A DNA stretch of 64,000 bases from Spironucleus salmonicida (taxonomy: Eukaryota > Fornicata > Diplomonadida > Hexamitidae): the NCBI GenBank assembly GCA_000497125.2, contig CM035323.1:1000001-1064000 (forward strand), in the 5' to 3' direction. The position numbers and the translations under genes were made by a program. The notes under the pieces are model-generated. The model had not been told where the DNA came from. It saw nothing but the letters and a program-made list of their open reading frames with translations, and did not search any database. The stretch's first letter is position 1. Each line of letters begins with the position of its first letter. Shown here piece after piece: positions 48,612 to 59,661 of this stretch.

Positions 48612-49365
48612 TTTAAGTAAAGGGATTTTAAAATATACGTATGTAAGAGAATTATAGTCAGGTTGTAAGAAACGTAAGGTTTTTTTCTATACTTACATTA
48701 AATAAATACCAATGTATTTTATTCAAGATTTTGGAATGATTGTTGAGTTTTGTAGATAGATGGTGATTTTAATTTATGTATCTCTTTAATTAAAATAACA
48801 ATATACTTAGAATTTTTGAATGCAAATATACAGTAACTTGAGATAATATGCATGATAATAGTATTAAAAATGTAATATATTTATTTTATACTCAGTGAGT
48901 TTCTTAATTCACTATAGTACTATGCTTACATTAGTTAATAAATCATTTAATTATAATTATTCCATATACAAGAAGATGTATTAAATACAAGTTAAAAAAA
49001 TAATAAGGCTAAACAAAACTAAGTATAATCTAGTTATTTGAAGGAATTAAGTAAAACTAAAAAACAAAATGGAAATAAATTATTTATGACATTATATTAA
49101 ATGAGATAACAATAATAAAACCTACAACAAGTAAATTTATAAAGTTGGTATAATAAGGATTCAAATAATAATATTAGTTATCTTGTTATATTTTCATTGT
49201 TTAATTGATGATTATGATATTTAGGGGCATATATCATACTCTGATGAAGTCACAATAATGACGATAAATTATAGATTGTAAAATTGTAAAACAAAGCGCA
49301 TATATAAATTCAGTCCTAAAATTTAATTAATATCATATCAATATAATGACTCCACCCTTTACAAA
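48612..49365. other. AT-rich divergent intergenic region
   Basis: About 750 bp between divergent genes. No coding frame, RNA or repeat is seen. Confidence 0.5.
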
Positions 49366-49863
49366 ATGACGTTTATTACTAATATTAAATACCATCAATC
49401 TCGAACACAATAAAACGCATTGGAGTTAATTCATGTTTAAGCTTTATTTCCTGCTTTTCTTCCTAAGGCCCCTTATATTACACCTCCCCAACCTAACTTT
49501 CGTAGCTAATAAAGAATAAAATTTACATAAATCAGAGAACGAATTTCACGCCCAGTTATGTCATCTCATTCTTCAACTCCATCAAAATTTTTAATAGGAA
49601 AATTAGATTTAAATACATATTAAACAGGAAGTGATAAAGTTTAAAAGCAGACGTAAAGACAGTAAAATTATAATGATTTTGACGGACCAGCTTTATTAAA
49701 GATTCTATCTGGAGGAGTTAAAAATGAAAATAACGAATAGATGAAATAATATGTTGCAGGGAGTAAATAATAGGTAATGAACTCTTATGGAGCTTGGCGC
49801 AGGGCAACTAACAATGCAAAATTTGATTATATTGAGAATACTTTCAAAATACTTAATGAGTGA
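49366..49863 (+). CDS. Hypothetical basic protein, 165 aa
   Basis: ATG 49366 to TGA 49861-49863 encodes 165 residues, mostly disordered. A proline-rich stretch (I-T-P-P-Q-P-N-F) and basic R-x-R motifs occur near residues 40-70, a Gln-rich stretch near 95, and a helical C-terminus. No domain is recognised. It ends 14 bp from the convergent annexin-like gene. The start is the first in-frame ATG; a second Met at residue 66 also begins a well-formed Ser/Thr-rich segment. Confidence 0.5.
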
Positions 49864-49877
49864 ATAAATTAACATGC

Positions 49878-51257
49878 TCATATCTGCAAAATAGAACAGA
49901 TTACATCAACCATATCATGAGCGAGAACATTAGAAATATGTGCTCTGAAATCTCCAAATTCGCTGAATAATTAAATAAATTCCATACCATTCACAGTACT
50001 GTAGAAGCTGGCTACCAAAAATTCGATAGTATCAGATTGTACATCTTCTTGGGATAATGCATAGCAAACACCTTGTTTGATGTCTAAAACGGAGTAGTGG
50101 GCAAGTAGAAGATAGTTTTGGTTCTATCTATTGAAATTTTGCTTGATAAATTAGGGTAAAGCCATGTAATATTGATTCTCAAATTAATCACAAACAAGAG
50201 TGTATGTTTCTGTTGAAATTCTTGATAATAAATCAAAAAATACAGATGCTGTTTAATCGTTAAATCCGTAAATCTCTTGGATGAGCTTGTCTACTTCTTA
50301 GTCATCATCATTTTCACAATGAATCCATTAACGAATTAAATACTAGAAAGGTTGATTTTAAATTGCTTATTCAATTTATAGACGAAGATCCTCGTTAAAT
50401 AAAGTTTCATAACATTTCTCTACATATGGTTAATTTTCATCTGTCATTAGAATAATTGATACAAGAAGAAGTTAAGCATTATTTGTGAGTGACTACTAAA
50501 TATTTTATGCGAATAAAGTGTCGGTATCATAAAACATTTTACTAAAAAGCTTGTGGAATTTAGGAAATGCAATTTTTAATTCTAATGCCACAGAAGTTTT
50601 AAGTACAGTTTCATACTCGTCTTTAACTATATTTTTTGTTTCTTAACTTTAATTAATAAAGAATTCGATTACTTATTCGGTATTTTTGGTGTCTATGTAT
50701 TTTTTAAATTCAGTAGTATATTTGGAAAGCCTAGCCATTCTTGTTGATGCTGAATCTGCTCTGGTTAAAGGTTCAGTGAATTCTTACTCTTATTCTTTTT
50801 AAGTACCTTCAACACCTAAAATACTGCTAAAATGACTAGCATCAATTTTACTTTAAATTATTAATTATTCAATTCTTTGAATTCTAGATCTCATATCCAT
50901 ATTCTTCGATTCTAGTTCCTGAATTTTTGAAGAAACGACAGCAGACTATGATTTTTAAAGAGCTCTGTTAACACTATTAGCTATAGTTTCAACACGTTAT
51001 TCTACATTATTAAGATTAAGCTTCTAAACCTCATGGTTATCTTCTTATTTTGAAAGATTTTTCTTAGTTTATGTAAATATTTGTACCAAAGATAATTGAA
51101 ATTCATTGAATTCTTGTTTTATTTATTCAACCTCCTCTTTGCTATTGTTTGACGTGGGGGCTTATTCTACATACATCATATCTTAACTTTACATATCAAA
51201 CATTTGGGGCTATGCCAATTAATCTTAGTTAAAATTCATAGGGTTGAAAGAGTCCAT
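49878..51257 (-). CDS. Annexin-like (alpha-giardin-type) protein with coiled-coil N-terminus
   Basis: ATG 51257-51255 to TGA 49880-49878 gives 459 residues. Residues 1-~165 are Gln/Asn-rich with heptad coiled coil (about 40-130). The C-terminal ~300 residues, the length of an alpha-giardin, form four weakly repeated ~70-residue helical blocks with annexin spacing. For example, V-I-E-F-F-I-N-Q...I-V-K-D-E-Y-E-T, and later K-C-Y-E-T-L-F-N-E-D-L-R-L-x-I. Annexins bind acidic phospholipids through Ca2+ and, in Giardia, the flagellar and disc cytoskeleton. Canonical G-x-G-T calcium loops are not obvious, so Ca2+ binding is doubtful. The coil extension is unusual for the family. Assignment is by pattern only. 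Confidence 0.5.
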
Positions 51258-51863
51258 AGCTGGAAACTAGTTCATTAAATTTTTGATAGATTGAGATTTT
51301 AGATATTAATTAGTATATAATAATAGACTAGCTGTTAGTTATTAATGTTATAGAATAACTATGTTACAAATTTATAAAAAAAGATTAGTGTGCATAAATA
51401 TAGTATATACTTATATGGGAATAAATAAGTTGAGTCGGGTAGTTCTTTAAAATTAGTATTACGAATTTACTTTATTTTAAGAAAAAATAATATGATTATT
51501 TATTTTTTCATTAAAATACATTAGATAGTTAATAGTATTTATAAAATAAAATATTAATTACATATTATTCAAGGCTGTCTCTTACTAATAGCACATTTGG
51601 TTATACAATAATTATTGCAATGAAAATCTTACACTTGATCTTTATGCATTATACAATAATTATATTTAATAATAAATAGAACCTAATGTTACATTTTAAT
51701 TATTTTATTTATATACAATATATTAAATCATCATTCATAATCATCTTATTAGCATAATAAATTATGTAAATTTATCATTAATCAGTTTTATAAATTCTTA
51801 CTAATTATATTTATTAATATTATTTTATAACTTGATATATACCTTTCCACCATCCCTTCCAAT
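51258..51863. other. AT-rich divergent intergenic region
   Basis: About 600 bp of very AT-rich sequence between the annexin-like gene and RIO2. Nothing coding is seen. Confidence 0.5.
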
Positions 51864-53210
51864 ATGCCTAATATAGACTTATCCAATATAACTTCGATAT
51901 AACCTACTCATCTACGTCTCCTATAGTCAATAGAACAAGCTATGAAGAATCATGACTTTGCACCACTAACGCTGATAAATTAAATTTCAAACATTTAAAA
52001 TATCCATAATACACTTTCTGATCTTTGTAAATGCGGCCTGATTGCACATGTGGGTGGAACTGCTGACGGTTATTAGCTTACATTTTTAGGATTTGATTAC
52101 CTTGCTATATCAGTCCTCAGAAACCGTAAAATTATCGATTTACCTCTTCGAAAAATTGGTGTAGGAAAAGAAGCAGAAGTTTGGATTTGTAGTGATTTCG
52201 AAAATCGAAAAGTGGCATTAAAGCTTCATAAATTAGGTCTTAATTCATTTAAAAACGCAAGAACATTAAGAAATTATAGCGATAAGAATATATAATGGTG
52301 GAAGATGAGCCAGCTGGCCGCAGTTCGCGAATTTGGCTTTGGTAAAGCACTGTTTTAGCGTGGAATGGACGTAGTGTAGATGTTGGATTAGTGTCGCCAT
52401 TGCGTTGTAATGGAGTTATGTTCAGGAGTATAAATGAGTCGTTTACGTGGCTTGAATGTTGACCAAGCGCGTTATTTGGGAGCGAGAGTTTATAAAATGA
52501 TGATTTAAATGATGGGGTTTAGTGTTATTCACGGCGATTGCAATGAATATAACGTTATAGTAGAGGTTGAAGGCGAAGATTTTGAATTTGAAGAAATAGA
52601 ATGCGAAGAAGGGTTGGAAAACTATTAAAGCGATTCAATAGCTAATAAAATTGCCCATTAACATAATGCATAGTTAGATAGTCAATAATTTTAATCTGAC
52701 TTACAAAATTAAAGTACATTACCGATTGATTCATACGAAGATATAATTTAGTCATATGAAAATACTAAAATTAATATTTTCAAATCTATAAAATTAATCG
52801 ATTTTCCATAACTTATTCAACTTACGGATGATGATGCAGAGTACCAATTCAACAGAGATGTTGAGTCATTTGAAGGCTTTTTGAACAGACGCTTTAAGAC
52901 GGAACTATCGTTCCCACGTTTTGCAGACATTTAAAAATGTGAAATTATAAATTCATTTTAAACAAGTGAAAAGTTTGCCAGACTGGTAAAAATGCAGATC
53001 TTAGATGAAGAGGTTAAAAATGAGGTGGAAGAAAGTTAAAATTAAATTGCGGGAAGCAAAATGCTTTTAAAAGTGCGGAAAGTTGATTTGAAAACTGCTG
53101 CAAAATAACAAATGTAACGTGTTAATTAAAAGCGAAATCAGTCCAAAAGAATGGAGAAAGGTCAGAACAAGTCAAATAGAGATAGATATGGCGGGGATGG
53201 CGAGTATTGA
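51864..53210 (+). CDS. RIOK2: RIO2 atypical protein kinase/ATPase
   Basis: ATG 51864 to TGA 53208-53210 encodes 448 residues. The RIO2-specific winged-helix N-domain is present (A-M-K-N-H-D-F-A-P near residue 25, D-Y-L-A near 90). The ATP site follows (I-G-V-G-K-E-A-E-V-W near 110; V-A-L-K-L-H-K-L-G near 128), the catalytic loop H223-G-D225-C-N-E-Y-N230, and the metal-binding I-D313-F-P-Q. RIO2 works in pre-40S ribosome maturation in nucleus and cytosol. The invariant Gln of IDFPQ is a TAA codon. Between the catalytic loop and D313 lie about 80 residues instead of the usual dozen or so, an acidic and Gln-rich insertion. The C-tail is basic. Confidence 0.93.
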
Positions 53211-53770
53211 GTAATTTAGAATTTTAATTTGTTTATACTCAATATTTTTATTATCATATTTCTATTTTTTTAAATGCATACTATAGAAGAACCTAAGATA
53301 TTTTTATTGTTTTATTTATGACAGCAAGTTAGGAAAGATCTAAATATATATTTATTCTTATTGTACTAGAAGATTAATGAATATCAAATTAGTAAATAAT
53401 AAAAATATATACTTTTATATTATTATATAAAATTGCTAGAAGAGTATTAAGCTTTTAATAACAAATGCGATTATGTGTGCATTATAAAATATATTGTAAA
53501 TAAGTATATTAATGATATTAAATATAGGTCAACTTTAGATACTAAAATAGAGTATATAATATATTATCAGAAATTAATTAAATTTAAATAATTAGTAGCT
53601 TTATATTCAAACAATAAAATAGAATATGCTATTAATAAATGGACTATTTATATTAATAGTACTAATTAATATTATTATAGTAGTTGTAATTACTAATCGA
53701 ATCTAATTATTACATCATGATCGATATATTATAGTGTATTCGTAATATGAGTTTATAGAATAAATATTCC
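53211..53770. other. AT-rich convergent intergenic region
   Basis: About 560 bp between the stops of RIO2 and hydrogenase. No feature is seen. This is longer than most convergent gaps here. Confidence 0.5.
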
Positions 53771-55306
53771 TCACTTCCAGCTACTATACTCTGTGTGGAA
53801 ATACTCATGGCATTTGGCTCCCAAATCTGCATAAACAGCGTCTAAAGCTTTGTTATCAAAACTACTAGTAAACTACAACTTACTATCACCTTCATTTAGT
53901 CCAGTAGCCCTAGTAGGAATTTCCATTTTCTTCATGTTTTTCGGTTATCCACCTCCGCCCTGACATCCATGCAAACAGGTCATCATCTCAATTGAATCAC
54001 ATTCCAATTCATTTGCAATAACCATTTCGGCAGCTCTACGAAGTGCAGTACCACCTGTGGCAACGGCGAACTTGAACAATTCGCCTTATAATACTGCATC
54101 ATACTACAAAATAGAGTGCTTGGTTTTCTCGTCAAAGAATATTGTTTTAGGTACTATTTCACTAAAAACAATCTGGCTGTTCGTCTTAGCAGCTACATAA
54201 CGTACCACTGACTCAGTGACTCCTGCAGTTTTACCGTAAATATAAGATGAACCCGAAACTTGCGTGTAAGGGGCATCTATATTTGCTGTTTCGTCATTTT
54301 ACAGATCCTCTTCCTTTTCATTCGAAAACTAGATATCTCGCGCTATCAAAAATTCGTAAATTTCGCGAGAGGTAATGCTAATATCACAGTCCGGCACACC
54401 ATCTGTTGTAAGCTCTTTGCGTGCGGCCTCATCTTTTTTGGCAGTGCATGGCATCATGCCGACAACACAAAGATCCTTTGCCTTCTTCCCAATCTGCGCT
54501 GCAAACTGCTTTTTAATTAGAGCACACATACTACCGTGGGGAGATTTTGCAGTCGATAGTCTGCTCAGAAGCTGTGGGTATTTTCGCTCACAGAGGTTCA
54601 CCCATGCCGGACAACATGATGTGAATATAGGCCCCTTCTTTTCTTATTTTGCTTTTAGTACTTCTGCAGCATCTTCTCTAGTTGTTATGTCAGCTCCATA
54701 TAGGTTATCAAAAACATACTTGAAGCCAACATCTTTTAGAGTTTTTACGAGTTAACGTTCGCAAGTTGCACCAACGCCCATCCCGAATGCTTCGGCAAGT
54801 CCCACTCGGGTTGCCGGAGCTAAAACAGCGATTAGGATTTTATTTGATTTCATGGCCTATTCCACTTCTGAAATCTAGTTTCTTGGCTGAAGAGCGTTTG
54901 TGGGACATGCAGAAACGCAGTTACCACACCCTACACAGTCGGTAGTATCTAAACGAACGCGGTGTGATTCGTCATTCAATTCACGATTAAGTGTGTATGT
55001 TTGAATATAAGGAGGTATTTTGACCGGACCTTTCGTAATTACGTGAAAACCTTACCACTCATCACATGCGCGAGCGCAGTTGTGACATCCTATGCATTTA
55101 GAATAATCTAATTAAATGGAATATGTCTGATCAATAGGTTTATTCGTAATATCTATTGTAGAAACTGGAATTCTAGTTTTTGTGTGTAAAGCGAATATTT
55201 CTTAAGCAGGTACGCTTGATACTTTAACTGTTTTAAGTTCAGCCTACTGTTAGCCCTCTTCTTTTTCGATTGTTTCCACTGGTGCAATTTCAGACCCGCA
55301 ACCCAT
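53771..55306 (-). CDS. hydA: [FeFe] hydrogenase
   Basis: ATG 55306-55304 to TGA 53773-53771 encodes 511 residues. Two [4Fe-4S] ferredoxin motifs (C-I-G-C-H-N-C-A-R-A-C near 85; C-V-G-C-G-N-C-V-S-A-C near 140) precede the H-cluster domain. L1 is T-S-C-C-P-A-W (229-235), L2 M-P-C-T-A-K-K (285-291), and L3 E-M-M-T-C444-L-H-G-C448-Q-G-G-G-G-Q-P. The four H-cluster cysteines C231 (or C232), C287, C444 and C448 are present. L3 has C-L-H-G-C where C-P-x-G-C is usual. The enzyme reduces protons to H2 with electrons from ferredoxin, in the cytosol or hydrogenosome-like organelle. The N-terminal 65 residues are acidic, with no obvious organelle presequence. The gene is GC-richer than its flanks. Confidence 0.95.
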
Positions 55307-56999
55307 TTTAGAAATTGATGAACTTTAAACTTGATATAACTATTACTAGGCAAAAATTTAGTTTTACAGTAAAAACTGCTAAGTTAATAGATTGCTGCAA
55401 ATAATAAATTTATATATGAATTTTCATATTGTTATACAATACAAATTTAATGTAGGTTTTCAATTTGTATCTTATATTACTATCAATACAAAAGAATTAT
55501 AATTTACGATTAAACAATAATGAAATTTGATAATAATTTATTGTATTAGATAATAACAAGACTGGTTATATTTAGTTTTATTTATTAGTTAACAATATAT
55601 TATTTATATTATTATATTATTGAAACAATATCTTATTTTTATTCCTTTAATTATATTATAATAAGATTATACTTCTAAAATTTTTATAAAGTATAAATAT
55701 TAAACAACAAGACGAATTAATATAATAATATTTATTTTTTCAAGATCAATATTTTTAACCATTAAATGTAATATAATTTTACTTATTTTTATTTTATTAA
55801 TATAATATGCAAAAAGTATAATAAATTTAATATTACTCTCTTAATTATCTTTATTTATAATATAATCTTTATATATTATATTATCTGAAATATCTTTAAT
55901 ATATAAATATTTTATTATTCTACAAAGTACTAATATATAATTTTAAATAGTAAAATTTGATTAAATTCAAATTTATAGTAATAAATGATCTTATTTTATG
56001 TTTCTTACATTGTTTTTGTTTTATATATTAAGTCTAATTTAAATTGTATTACTAACAATTTTAGTTCAAATTTTGATAAATATTTTGCATCATTTAATTT
56101 ATCAATAACAGATCAATTTATTCTTCACAAATGAGAAATATTAAAAATAATTTAAAACATTAGATAGTAGTAAATCAGAAGATATACTCATTCACTACTT
56201 ATTCTGACACTATAAAATTACAACTAAATTTTATAGTTCCTTAAATTTTACTTATGTATTTCAAATATGTGAAAATTGCATTATACATTTCCTTTTCACT
56301 AGATATAAATTTTATTATAGTATAATAAGAATAAGTAAACTACTGGATTTTTATATTAAATTAACACGGTTTTATATAAAAATTTTCAGATTATATATGA
56401 CCATATAAAACATTATAATTAAAATTATCTCAGCTATTTTCGACGTTATCATTATAAATGTGATAATTACCTTAATAAAAAGGTATATGCAGGTACTAAA
56501 AGCATAGTTTTTATACCAAAGCGTTGTTGAACTAGTTATATTAATAAAATTTATCAGTTAATTTGGTATTTAATGTCAATTATTTATAGCATAAGTAGTA
56601 TATAATACGTATTAAAAGCATAAACTTGCGAATACCATTTTTTAAATAGTAAATCTTTTTACAGTCGCATTGCTCCCGTAAAAGACTTGAATTTAAAAAA
56701 AATATCATTCTCAAGATTTACATTTTTAGCACGTATTACACACTACTAAGCTCCATCCCATAAAATCAAAACTAGAATTGATCGATATTAAGTTCTGAAA
56801 AATAGTGATAAACTCTTAAACTTAACAAAAAGATTTAAAAACACTTTCACACTACACACCATATCAACGTGTTAGTTACTATCTAAAATAGATTCTCAAC
56901 TAATTTAATAAAATCTTTTCGTTTATTGTTTTTCAAAACTCTATTAATTAATTCTTATAAATAAATCTTGCATACTTTAGATGAAGTTGATTAGTTCTC
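55307..56999. other. 1.7-kb AT-rich region
   Basis: Extremely AT-rich, with low-complexity A/T runs. No gene, RNA or repeat unit can be supported. It separates the hydrogenase from the decayed mobile or viral genes. Confidence 0.5.
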
Positions 57000-57941
57000 T
57001 CACAGAATTGTATATAAAATAATCATCGTGTTGTACAGTCTAACGTCACCCTATTTCTTACCCATAAAACAATACTTTGATAACGCTACAACTTATTCAA
57101 CCATGTCATACAATAGTATGTCTATTAATTCTAAAGAAATATATCTTGCTATTAATATTTTACTATAATGACCAAACTTAGTATTATTACTATCCTCTTC
57201 AAACTTTAATAAAGAGAATTGCATATTATTATAATTGGTTTGACTGAAGTTTATTTTACTTGAAGGTTCAACATCAGAACTTTTTGGAAGTACTTCAATA
57301 TTCTTGATAACCTCTTTTGCGTAGTACTCTAAGCTATCTTATTTTATAGAATTGATATTGCCTCCTTGTGAGTTGGTTTTGATTCTTGTTCTTTTACTAA
57401 TGCTTATCGATCCCTTTTTGTTTATTAAAAAAAGGTTTCTTTAAAAGATACGTTATGATCTTTAAGAAGTAGAAGCCCAAAGGCGACCATAGTTATTTGG
57501 TTCTTATTATTGTTTTTTTTTAATCCTTTTGTATCAGAAATATAGTTCTCTTGAAGCTGGCTTAATAGCTTAAATATCTTTCACTTGTTTGTCATCTAAT
57601 AAATATTAGATTTGTTTATAGTATGTACCAAATTGACATGTTTCAATCTTATTAATTATTACAAACTTGTTATAGTCTTGCTTAGTGCTAAGTACATCAG
57701 GAGTATGATAATAGTTCTATTGTTCAAGTTCTTAAGGTAGCACAACTATTACTTCTCTATCTTTATTAAGCAATATTATTTATTCAACTTTGCTACATAT
57801 TTTATTACTTTCAAATTTCTATTTAGTACTAGCTTTTTTATTTATCTTTATGGGTTCATTGTTTATTACTACTTCGATGAAAGTTAGATCGTCTCTTTTA
57901 TTTTCTTCAATAAGCAGTTTTGCATTTATGATCTTTACCAT
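57000..57941 (-). pseudogene. Decayed ORF of unknown function near the viral ATPase relic
   Basis: A coding-like frame starts at ATG 57941-57939 and runs 135 codons to TGA 57536-57534. Coding character then jumps to another frame through about 57300 (segment containing M-V-A-F-G-L-L-L-L-K-D-H) and back to the first frame for about 110 codons to TGA 57002-57000. The breaks fall at long A/T homopolymers (for example nine T near 57520). The product would be Lys/Asn-rich with no domain I recognise. Same strand and same state of decay as the ATPase relic upstream, so it may belong to the same element. Confidence 0.45.
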
Positions 57942-58002
57942 TTCTTGAACTTAAAAAAATTGAATACATTAGCTTTTAAATATAAGATAAATTAACATAT
58001 AT

Positions 58003-59010
58003 TCACTTAACTTGCTTATCAAAGTTTATAAAGATCATTGGGTCTGGTTAAATAATTATATATAAAAAACTATATTTGAATTAGCCTCTCTTCGAATAGT
58101 CGTTTTCAAAATAGCCAATGTATCTATCATACAATTCAATAAACTATTTCGATTCGAATTCTTAACTTGTTATACTTCAAATATCCTTAAAGATATCTTT
58201 TATATGTTCTTCCTTGAGACCGTTCATTAACAAGAAAGTTGTAAACAACTATCTAAAAGGTCCATACAATTTCTTAATAGAATACAAACATGAAATGGTC
58301 CCCCAAATTCCAAGATATCTTCTTTAAATAATTAGTTTATAGAAATCAGATTCAGTTGTAATTTGAAATAATGAACTTCCACTCATGTCATCTAATAATA
58401 AAACTATTTTAATATTCGTATATAATATTTATTATAATGCAATCCAATTTATTCATACAACAACTACATATATTAATCAACAACACCACCTAAGCAATCT
58501 TTCTATAAAACTAAACATTCTTACTACTATTGCTTTACCCACTCGAATTGTGAAAGTATGTTTTTAAAAACTTGAAAGAATAGTTTTTGATCTCCATTTT
58601 TTAATTTCTTTATCTTTTAAAGTAGTTCGTATCTAATCTTATGTTATCAATGATAGATTTCTAATAGTTTTCATTTTCTATAATTCTAGGCATAACATTA
58701 ATAACTTTTATTTTGATGTCCTTCCATTCGAATCAACAAAGGGTATATTAATTCTATTATCTTTGGTTTTTGATTTCTAATAAGTATAATCACAACCTAT
58801 AGTCGGACTTAAGAAGAACGTATGAGTTATATCTTTATTATTTAAATGAGGGTCATCTGAATTATACTTTGATAGTTTACTTTAATCTAATATGCTTAAT
58901 TTATTTTATTCATTGAATACGTTTTGACTGTTCCTGCTGAACCCATAAGTCCAAAATAGCCATAATCATTATTTCAATTTAGACCTCCTGGGATCCGGAC
59001 GGTTACGTCC
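58003..59010 (-). pseudogene. Relic of A32-like (FtsK/HerA) viral DNA-packaging ATPase
   Basis: Three frames together carry the motifs of a Polinton/large-DNA-virus packaging ATPase in the right order. A Walker A-like segment G-L-M-G-S-A-G-T-V-K-T (58920-58950 area) has Val at an expected Gly. A strand ending F-F-L-S-P-T (about 58785) follows, then Walker B L-L-L-D-D-M (about 58384-58400), and the sensor region R-R-Y-L-G-I-W-G-T-I-S. The C-terminal part contains F-E-N-D-Y-S-K-R-G. An in-frame TGA at 58179-58177, another before Walker B and two frame changes show it is dead or badly sequenced. Such ATPases pump DNA into icosahedral capsids, so this marks an integrated virus or Polinton-like element of the protist. 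Confidence 0.65.
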
Positions 59011-59117
59011 AAGTATTTTTTTGTTTTTTATATCAAAAATTGAATTTCGTCTTATTGTATATTGTACTCTATATATTTAATTGAAGCAAAAATAATAATA
59101 AATTAAATGAATGAATG

Positions 59118-59661
59118 TCACTTTACCAAAAACTTACAAAAGATATAAACTGATTCTTGTTAAACTTCTGCTTGTGATGCAACTCTTTTACTATCAGTTT
59201 AATTTAAAATATTAAATGATATTTAATTAGTTCTGTTAGTCATATCTTTCCAAACAAATATATATCGATTCAAAGGCTACAGCATTAAACTTTTATATAT
59301 TAAGATACTAATGGTTTCATCACATTAATTTGATTTTATATAAACTGTATTTAAGTGTCTAAAGAACTTAGCTGAATTAAGTTCACTTGTAAGATATCTT
59401 TTAATAATTACTGTTGTTTTTGTAATCTCCAAATCTATCTTTGTTTAATAGCTGAAACATGCATTCAAATTTATATTTTTACTGTTGGATCAATAGTATA
59501 CTTATCGAATTGTAATTTAAACTAATCATAAAACATCTTATATTCAACTTCAGGAAGGATGTGCTATTAATTATTGATAGGATCATACGAATCTTAATAA
59601 ACCAATTTAAAATATTTATAGTTTATTATTTGCAATGGTACTTTATCATTTCTAAAATATG
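59118..59661 (-). pseudogene. Decayed ORF fragments upstream of the ATPase relic
   Basis: On the minus strand, a frame beginning near 59655 encodes about 60 residues rich in Tyr, Phe and Lys. It breaks at a TGA near 59475. Another frame then resumes to TGA 59120-59118 with about 90 residues (Y-L-T-S-E-L-N-S-A-K-F-F...). Orientation and decay match the ATPase relic. No family is recognised; capsid or accessory genes of the same element are possible. Confidence 0.35.
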
